Source: JBGPIK01 sp041484845 (lineage in GTDB: Bacteria > Desulfobacterota > Binatia > UBA9968). From it: 10,466 bases of DNA. A program made the translations under genes and the position numbers. The notes below the pieces were generated by a model that made no database searches, was not told the DNA's origin, and saw nothing but the letters and a program-made list of their open reading frames with translations. Positions 6,717 to 10,466 of this stretch are shown here, in pieces. Position 1 is the stretch's first letter, and each line of letters begins with the position of its first letter. Where the stretch lies: contig JBGPIK010000234.1 of NCBI GenBank assembly GCA_041484845.1, positions 1 through 10,466 of the forward strand. Direction: 5' to 3'.

Positions 6717-7615
6717 ACGGCAATGTACGTTTCATTCATTCGATTTTGCCGGCCACTGTGGATCTTCATGTCCGAGTGCCGGACAATCACCCTTCGACGC
6801 GAAACCTGGGTTCGGAGCGGGTGGGGTCAGGGACCCTTGTTGATCCCGACGGGTATATCTTAACTGTGCATTACGTCACCGTCGGAGCTTCATCGGTGAC
6901 CGTTACGCTGGCCGAAGGCGAGCAGTTCCCCGGCCAAGTGGCGGCTCAGGACCAGGAAAGCGGCATCGCTCTAATCAAAATTTCCGCACATGGCCTTCCA
7001 TTTCTTCGACTCGCGGCGGCCGAGTCCGTTACGTTGGGGCAACAAGCGGTAATGATCGCCAGCAGCGGACAAAGCGAACGTCGAGTCAGCGGCGGCTATG
7101 TCAGCTCCATGGAGGCGTACGATGGCCACTGGGAATATATGCTCGAGAAAACCATCCGTGTGACTGCGTTTAATCCGGGCTTCGGCGGCGGTACGCTGGC
7201 CAATTTCCGTGGTGAACTAATCGGAGTTGTTTCCTTGAACCTGAACGAGATTGGAAAGTTTTCATTGGCAATCCCGGCGGATTACTATCGAGAATTTGAA
7301 CAAGAACTCAAACAGTACGGGGAGGTGCGCAGCCGTCCGCGCCGCCCGTGGTTGGGATTTTACCCGCAGCCATTCGCCGGCCACGTCGTCGTGGGCGGGC
7401 TGGTGCCCGGGGGGCCGGCTGAGCGTTGCGGCCTTAAGGAAGGAGATATAATTCTCAGCGTCGAACAGACAGAGATCCGCTCCCGACCTGAGCTTTACCA
7501 ACAAATGTGGAAAAAGCGCCCGGGAGAACGAATCTCGTTTAGAATTCTAAGACAAGAGCGATCGCTTGACCTGGAAGTGATTGGCGCCGAGCGGTCCGAT
7601 CGCTACCGTTCTTAG
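6713..7615 (+). CDS. HtrA/DegP-like pseudoprotease with C-terminal PDZ domain
   Basis: Residues 1-195 follow the trypsin-like HtrA fold and residues about 205-292 a PDZ domain (PWLGFYPQP, VPGGPAERCGLKEGDIILSVEQTEI). The protease landmarks align without gaps, but every catalytic residue is changed. The usual ILTNAHVV block is ILTVHYVT, placing Y54 at the His position. The usual DxxSD-IALI block is DQESGIALIKI, with G84 at the Asp position. The usual NPGNSGGPL block is NPGFGGGTL, with G158 at the Ser position. The protein is therefore very unlikely to be a protease and may instead bind peptide C-termini. There is no signal peptide or membrane anchor, so a cytoplasmic location is inferred, unlike normal HtrA. 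The start is a TTG with GGGAG seven bases upstream, overlapping the radical SAM stop (TTGA). The reading frame is intact, so it is a maintained gene rather than a broken one. Confidence 0.88.
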   Translation: MNGNVRFIHSILPATVDLHVRVPDNHPSTRNLGSERVGSGTLVDPDGYILTVHYVTVGASSVTVTLAEGEQFPGQVAAQDQESGIALIKISAHGLPFLRLAAAESVTLGQQAVMIASSGQSERRVSGGYVSSMEAYDGHWEYMLEKTIRVTAFNPGFGGGTLANFRGELIGVVSLNLNEIGKFSLAIPADYYREFEQELKQYGEVRSRPRRPWLGFYPQPFAGHVVVGGLVPGGPAERCGLKEGDIILSVEQTEIRSRPELYQQMWKKRPGERISFRILRQERSLDLEVIGAERSDRYRS

Positions 7616-8019
7616 TCGTCGCCGCCAACCTTCTGCAACTCGCCCTTGCCGGTAACCTTAATGGCCAATGCAGGTGTATAAGCTTCCGGCTCATAATTGA
7701 TTAATGCTTTATCGGTCTCTTGTAAATCTTTGAGTTTTACTTTACCGCCGGCCTTCTCAATATTGGTCTTATCATCGACGCCGACGACTTCTTCGCGAAC
7801 TTTTCCCTTCCGTTCAACTTGAAAGGTGATCGTCCGCTGTCCCACGCTGCTGATGACGCCTTCCACCTCTACGGCTTTCGGGCCGGACTTCTTTCCCTCG
7901 TCCTTTTTTTCTTCTCTTTTATCCTCTTTGGTGGGCTTCGTCTCTTCTTGAGACCAGGCGCCACCGATCCAGGCTACCAGGAATAGTGCAGCAACCAAGA
8001 TGCGGAACGTGTTAAACAT
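7612..8019 (-). CDS. Secreted small protein with Lys/Glu-rich linker and beta-rich C-terminal domain
   Basis: Residues 1-23 are a clear signal peptide ending AWS before Q24, so the product is exported. Residues 24-48 are a highly charged Lys/Glu run, probably a flexible linker. Residues 50-127 alternate short hydrophobic strands (EVEGVISSVGQRTITFQV, a central KTNIEK segment, KLKDLQETDKALINYE, ALAIKV), a layout like DUF5666-type small beta-barrels; that resemblance is tentative and no function is assigned. There are no cysteines. AAAGGAGG five bases before the ATG fixes the start. The gene converges on the pseudoprotease and the two stop codons overlap by two bases. It is divergent from the thioesterase gene. 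Confidence 0.85.
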   Translation of the reverse strand: MFNTFRILVAALFLVAWIGGAWSQEETKPTKEDKREEKKDEGKKSGPKAVEVEGVISSVGQRTITFQVERKGKVREEVVGVDDKTNIEKAGGKVKLKDLQETDKALINYEPEAYTPALAIKVTGKGELQKVGGDD

Positions 8020-8079
8020 TTTTGCCTCCTTTTAGATCCGGGATACCATCGGAAACTGCGGCGTTCTGTCGCCCGCAAA

Positions 8080-8109
8080 TTAATAGCAAAAACAGGAGCA
8101 TTTCTGCAA
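8080..8109 (-). promoter_or_regulatory. Candidate extended -10 promoter of the secreted-protein gene
   Basis: On the minus strand an extended -10, TGC-TATTAA (8088-8080), lies 18 bp downstream of TTGCAG (8109-8104), which keeps the TTG of the -35 box. Transcription would start near 8073, about 54 nt before the secreted-protein start. The -35 is poor, but the TGn extension supports it. Confidence 0.4.
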
Positions 8110-8131
8110 GCGGTCGCGTGAACCTTATAAT
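8103..8131 (+). promoter_or_regulatory. Candidate promoter of the thioesterase gene
   Basis: A perfect -10 TATAAT occurs at 8126-8131. The element 17 bp upstream (TCTGCA, 8103-8108) matches only three of six -35 positions. Its distance from the thioesterase start (about 60-85 nt) is reasonable. It overlaps the -35 of the divergent promoter, so the two genes may compete for polymerase. Confidence 0.4.
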
Positions 8132-8196
8132 GCGGGCGGGAAGAGTCGCGCCGTGGCATTGAGAATCTTACGAAAAACCATTACGACTGCTGGAGG

Positions 8197-8646
8197 ATGA
8201 AAACCGCAGGGGGTACAGTGAAAAACGTCACCTCGCTCCGCGTCATTTACGGCGATACCGACCAAATGGGTGTGGTCTACTATGCGAACTACTTGCGCTG
8301 GTTCGAAAAAGGACGGTCGGAGTTTTTGCGGCAAATCGGCTTGCCGTATGCAAGCATTGAACAGCAAGGTTTTCATTTTCCGGTCATCGAGGTCGCCTGT
8401 CGCTATACCCAGGCGGCCCATTACGATGACATTATAAGAATAGAAACCGAGCTGACGGACATGGGGCGCGCGAGACTGGCCTTCTGCTATCGCATCGCGC
8501 GGGAACCCGATAACGCGCTTTTGGCCGTGGGTTCGACCACGCATGCTTGCGTGAGTCACTCCGGTCGCCCCGTCAGAATACCCAAGGCTCTCGGGATCGC
8601 ACTCGCAGCACCCCGACCGGAAGCCGTAGACAAACCATCCGAGTGA
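8197..8646 (+). CDS. Acyl-CoA thioesterase, YbgC/4-hydroxybenzoyl-CoA thioesterase hotdog family
   Basis: The product belongs to the single-hotdog acyl-CoA thioesterases, which hydrolyse acyl-CoA to free acid and CoA in the cytoplasm; the exact substrate cannot be read from sequence. The signature YGDTDQMGVVYYANYLRWFEKGRSEFL contains the catalytic aspartate (D22, second Asp of DTD) and the FEKGR helix. A beta sheet with VIEVACRYTQAAHYDDIIRIET follows. The length from ATG is 149, slightly over the family norm of about 135. The start is ambiguous: GGAGG abuts the ATG at 8197 with no spacing, whereas an in-frame GTG at 8218 has AGGGGG four bases upstream and gives 142 residues. In many proteobacteria ybgC neighbours tolQ/tolR; here no tol gene is adjacent, so a Tol-Pal link is not supported. 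Confidence 0.88.
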   Translation: MKTAGGTVKNVTSLRVIYGDTDQMGVVYYANYLRWFEKGRSEFLRQIGLPYASIEQQGFHFPVIEVACRYTQAAHYDDIIRIETELTDMGRARLAFCYRIAREPDNALLAVGSTTHACVSHSGRPVRIPKALGIALAAPRPEAVDKPSE

Positions 8647-8669
8647 AGCTACAAAACCGTCGAAGTACG

Positions 8670-9647
8670 CTAACCCGCGAACGGCGTAGCATTATGAGGC
8701 CGGGCTCTGGCGGTATGAACGATCGCCCCCCCCCGCAAAGTCGTTTCTAAGTCTTTCCCCTCGCTTTTGTCTTTTCTCAAGAGAGCGAGAAAATCTCTCG
8801 CGTTAGCGGAAAGCGGACGCTCCTTGTGGTAAACGATAAAGCTTTTCGCTTCGAGGACCAGCCCGGGAACGCGGAGCACCTTAAACTCGCCTCTCTGAAT
8901 GGCGTTCTTCACAGTATCATAAGATAAAATTCCTACTCCCATTTTGTTACGCACAGCGACCCTTACCGCCTCCAGAGTCTCACAGCGAAGCACTACGTTC
9001 GGCTTGTAGCCCCGCTGTCTTAACACGGCCTCGGCGCCGCTCTTCAGCCGCGGCCCGCCGCGGAGAATTAACGGCCCGCTCGCGAGCTCGGCAGGGGTCA
9101 GATCGCCTTTTCGGGCATAGGGATGATTTTTGTGAACAAAAGCTACTAGCGGGTGTGTGCCGTAGGGCTGGACCTCGATGTCTTTGGAGCGGGGCGTTTT
9201 TGCCACGAAACCGACTTCAATGTCGCCGCGTAAAATTTTCTCGTGGATATCAAAGCTGGTACCTGATCGGAGCACGACGCCGGCGGAAAGGTGAGCTTTT
9301 TTAAACTCGCTCAATAGACGCGGCATGAGCTCCGACGCTAAGGCGTAAGTTCCACCCACAGTAAACGGTTTGGTCGCAGTTCTCACCGTCGTATGGTTGA
9401 ACCGGGTCTTCAACGCGTCGAGATTGCGCACAATCTTGTTTGCGTAAGTCAGAAAGGCGTGCCCTTCAGCCGTAAGCGCAATCCCTCCTCCTGCCTTCTT
9501 GTAGTAAAGCTTAACGCGGTAGCCGTACTGCAAAAGGCTTAGCTGCTTGGAAATTGAAGGCTGGGTGATGTGCAGCTCTTCGGCCGCTCGCGTAATGTTG
9601 AGGTGCTTCGCGACAGTTATAAACGCCATGAACTGTTTAAAAGTCAT
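8670..9647 (-). CDS. LysR-type transcriptional regulator
   Basis: The N-terminal winged helix-turn-helix spans about residues 3-60 (FMAFITVAKHLNITRAAEELHITQPSISKQLSLL), followed by a long linker helix and a two-lobed periplasmic-binding-like effector domain from about residue 90 to 290 (TVGGTYALASELMPRLLSEF, EVGFVAKTP, GVGILSYDTV). The protein would bind DNA as a tetramer and respond to an unidentified small molecule. The ATG at 9645-9647 is preferred because GGGAG lies eight bases upstream; an ATG 15 nt earlier has none. The family average is about 300 residues. This one has 325, with a C-terminal extension encoded across a run of nine G. The block after the HTH (LLQYGYRVKLYYKKAGGGIALT) departs from the usual LEEELGxxLFxR. 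The gene is divergent from the SpvB-type gene, the typical arrangement for a regulator and its target. Confidence 0.92.
   Translation of the reverse strand: MTFKQFMAFITVAKHLNITRAAEELHITQPSISKQLSLLQYGYRVKLYYKKAGGGIALTAEGHAFLTYANKIVRNLDALKTRFNHTTVRTATKPFTVGGTYALASELMPRLLSEFKKAHLSAGVVLRSGTSFDIHEKILRGDIEVGFVAKTPRSKDIEVQPYGTHPLVAFVHKNHPYARKGDLTPAELASGPLILRGGPRLKSGAEAVLRQRGYKPNVVLRCETLEAVRVAVRNKMGVGILSYDTVKNAIQRGEFKVLRVPGLVLEAKSFIVYHKERPLSANARDFLALLRKDKSEGKDLETTLRGGAIVHTARARPHNATPFAG
8726..8734. repeat. Homopolymer of nine C (nine G in lysR sense)
   Basis: Nine consecutive C on the plus strand lie in the C-terminal coding part of lysR, after the effector domain. In the present frame the tract reads CGG GGG GGG GCG. 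Gain of one base would bring a stop about 13 codons later; loss of one would read past the present stop. Slippage here would change only the tail of the protein. Confidence 0.6.
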
Positions 9648-9691
9648 ACTTGCTACTCCCATTGCCGTAGCGTTCAGCTCAACCGGCGCGG

Positions 9692-9721
9692 ATCATACGA
9701 GACAAAGCGGTAAAAAGTCAA
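9692..9721 (-). promoter_or_regulatory. Sigma70-like promoter of lysR
   Basis: On the minus strand TTGACT (9721-9716, five of six) is followed after 18 bp by TATGAT (9697-9692, five of six). Transcription would begin near 9685, about 38 nt before the chosen ATG. Confidence 0.6.
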
Positions 9722-9742
9722 TTGTCATAGCCGAATGGCAAT
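9721..9742. promoter_or_regulatory. Inverted repeat, candidate LysR operator
   Basis: ATTGTCAT and ATGGCAAT are 8-bp arms with one mismatch, separated by six bases. The dyad abuts the -35 of the lysR promoter and contains T-N11-A pairs, as LysR recognition sites do. It is placed where a LysR protein could repress its own gene and contact polymerase at the divergent SpvB-type gene. Binding by this particular regulator is inferred from position. Confidence 0.45.
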
Positions 9743-9754
9743 GAACCACTATTC

Positions 9755-9765
9755 CATAATATTAT
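9755..9765 (+). promoter_or_regulatory. Candidate -10 region for the SpvB-type gene
   Basis: An AT-rich block contains CATAAT (9755-9760) and overlapping TATTAT (9760-9765), each five of six -10 matches. No good -35 is correctly spaced, which would fit an activator-dependent promoter. Transcription would start around 9767-9772, giving a leader of about 110 nt. Confidence 0.3.
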
Positions 9766-9774
9766 TAGACAACC

Positions 9775-9792
9775 ATGGCACCTCCCAAATAG
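9775..9792 (+). other. Possible five-codon leader ORF (MAPPK)
   Basis: ATG GCA CCT CCC AAA TAG lies at the start of the predicted leader. Its CCT CCC AAA codons are the same bases that would pair with the Shine-Dalgarno sequence of the downstream gene. There is no ribosome binding site, but the ATG would be within about 3-8 nt of the predicted 5' end, so leaderless initiation is conceivable. Such a short frame may be chance. Confidence 0.15.
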
Positions 9793-9871
9793 ACTTCCCG
9801 CCATGCACGTGAGGCTCGCCTCTAGGCGGGTCCGTTAGAGACTGCTTATTGCAAACTGCAACGTTGGGAGG
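9781..9871 (+). promoter_or_regulatory. Structured 5' leader with sequestered ribosome binding site
   Basis: CCTCCCAA (9781-9788) can pair perfectly with TTGGGAGG (9864-9871), which contains the GGGAGG ribosome binding site of the SpvB-type gene. The enclosed sequence can form two more elements. One is a compound hairpin, CCCGCC (9797-9802) with GGCGGG (9825-9830), containing an inner GAGG-CTCG-CCTC. The other is TTGCA-AAC-TGCAA (9849-9861). Together they make a three-way-junction layout like a translational riboswitch or thermosensor. CGCCT-CT-AGGCG (9817-9828) is an alternative that excludes the first hairpin. No known riboswitch consensus (TPP, cobalamin, SAM, glycine, c-di-GMP-I) was recognised by eye. 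Confidence 0.45.
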
Positions 9872-9878
9872 CGCAACC

Positions 9879-10466
9879 ATGAAGGGTCAACAAACTCCAA
9901 AGTCTCATCCTTTCGCAACGGTGTGTTTTTCTTTCTATCGGTTGCGTCGGTTAACCGCTAAAATTTTTCTCATCTGCACTCTGCTTCTTTCCGTCACGCG
10001 AGCCTTTGCCCAGAGCACCGCCTCACAGCAAAGCGCATCGCCGCAAAGCGCCGCAGTCCAGCCGGACACACAAGCCGTCGCGCCGGCCCCAGCGCCCCAA
10101 CAACAACCTCAAACCAAGACAGCCACGCTTGCCGCTACCGGGGACTCCTCGGCCGGTTCCATTGGCGGCACTGCTACGCCGCAATCGACTAAAGTAAGTA
10201 GCGGTGGGGCGGCAACGCAGTCAATACCTATCGTCGCTGTGCCGGGAACCGCCGGCATCGAGCCGCATCTCAGTTTCACTTACAGCAGCCAGGGCGAGAA
10301 CAGTCTGTTAGGCGCCGGTTGGTCCGTCAGTGGACTCCCCGCCATCAGCCGCTGCCCGAGAACCGTCGCACAAGATACAGTCCGAGGCGGAGTCAACTAC
10401 GATACCAATGACCGCTTTTGTCTCGACGGCGCGCGTCTCATGGTGATCAGCGGCACGTATGGCGCA
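9879..10466 (+). CDS. Exported SpvB/RHS-type large protein, N-terminus only
   Basis: The frame is open from the ATG at 9879 to the right edge (196 residues), with GGGAGG seven bases before the start. Residues 1-44 form a signal peptide with a long basic n-region (RLRRLTAK), a hydrophobic core and cleavage expected after AFA. Residues 45-117 are a Gln/Ala/Pro/Ser/Thr-rich low-complexity linker. From about 118 the sequence IPIVAVPGTAGIEPHLSFTYSSQGENSLLGAGWSVSGLPAISRCP and the later NDRFCLDGARLM match the start of the SpvB domain (Salmonella 65-kDa virulence protein B / TcdB-like). That domain begins very large beta-propeller/RHS-YD-repeat shell proteins which often carry a C-terminal toxin. What the rest encodes cannot be seen. 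A Sec-type signal is consistent with an outer-surface or secreted RHS protein rather than a cytoplasmic Tc toxin subunit. Confidence 0.88.
   Translation, partial: MKGQQTPKSHPFATVCFSFYRLRRLTAKIFLICTLLLSVTRAFAQSTASQQSASPQSAAVQPDTQAVAPAPAPQQQPQTKTATLAATGDSSAGSIGGTATPQSTKVSSGGAATQSIPIVAVPGTAGIEPHLSFTYSSQGENSLLGAGWSVSGLPAISRCPRTVAQDTVRGGVNYDTNDRFCLDGARLMVISGTYGA

Noticed and set aside
6713..7615. Reading the HtrA-like gene as a decayed pseudogene
   Set aside because: The frame is full length with no stop or shift, the PDZ and fold motifs are intact and the start signal is good; only the catalytic residues are changed.
9803..9838. An 11-codon frame (starts MHVRLAS) inside the SpvB-type leader
   Set aside because: There is no ribosome binding site and it runs across the predicted hairpin; probably chance.
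9781..9871. Assigning the SpvB-type leader to the c-di-GMP-I (GEMM) riboswitch class
   Set aside because: The three-way-junction layout is similar, but the conserved CACGCACAGGGCAAACC and ACGCAAAGCC sequences of that class are not present.

Overview
The window looks like a chromosomal segment of a free-living, Gram-negative-type bacterium of medium GC content. No tRNA, rRNA, CRISPR array or insertion sequence was recognised. The lineage cannot be fixed from this sequence. The order yceD-rpmF-plsX-fabD-fabG-acpP-rpiB-glyA is of the kind seen in deltaproteobacteria and related environmental phyla, which is a low-confidence inference.

Left half (1-5544, all minus strand): a tightly packed housekeeping operon read right to left. 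It starts at a strong sigma70-like promoter (5517-5544) and runs through yceD (DUF177), rpmF (ribosomal protein L32), plsX (acyl-ACP:phosphate acyltransferase), fabD (malonyl-CoA:ACP transacylase), fabG (3-ketoacyl-ACP reductase) and acpP (acyl carrier protein). After a 167-bp gap holding a terminator-like hairpin come rpiB (ribose-5-phosphate isomerase B) and glyA (serine hydroxymethyltransferase, cut by the left edge). The fabD/fabG stop-start pair overlaps as ATGA and plsX overlaps fabD. The condensing enzymes fabH and fabF, which often sit between plsX and fabD and after acpP, are absent from both places.

Middle (5545-8646): a divergent radical SAM protein of the YhcC/TIGR01212 family is translationally coupled by a TTGA overlap to an HtrA/DegP-like protein. 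That protein keeps the protease fold motifs and a PDZ domain, but all three catalytic positions are substituted (His to Tyr, Asp to Gly, Ser to Gly) and it has no signal peptide, so it is probably a cytoplasmic pseudoprotease. A small secreted, lysine/glutamate-rich beta-domain protein converges on it with overlapping stop codons. A YbgC-like acyl-CoA thioesterase lies divergent to the secreted protein.

Right end (8670-10466): a LysR-type regulator (minus) is divergent from the beginning of a large exported SpvB/RHS-type protein (plus, cut by the right edge). The regulator has a good promoter with an inverted repeat at its -35 end. The SpvB-type gene has a leader of about 110 nt. Its predicted fold is a long-range stem pairing the Shine-Dalgarno sequence with an upstream CCTCCCAA, enclosing two hairpins, and the upstream strand lies in a five-codon MAPPK reading frame. 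This leader and the pseudoprotease are the two most unusual items in the window.
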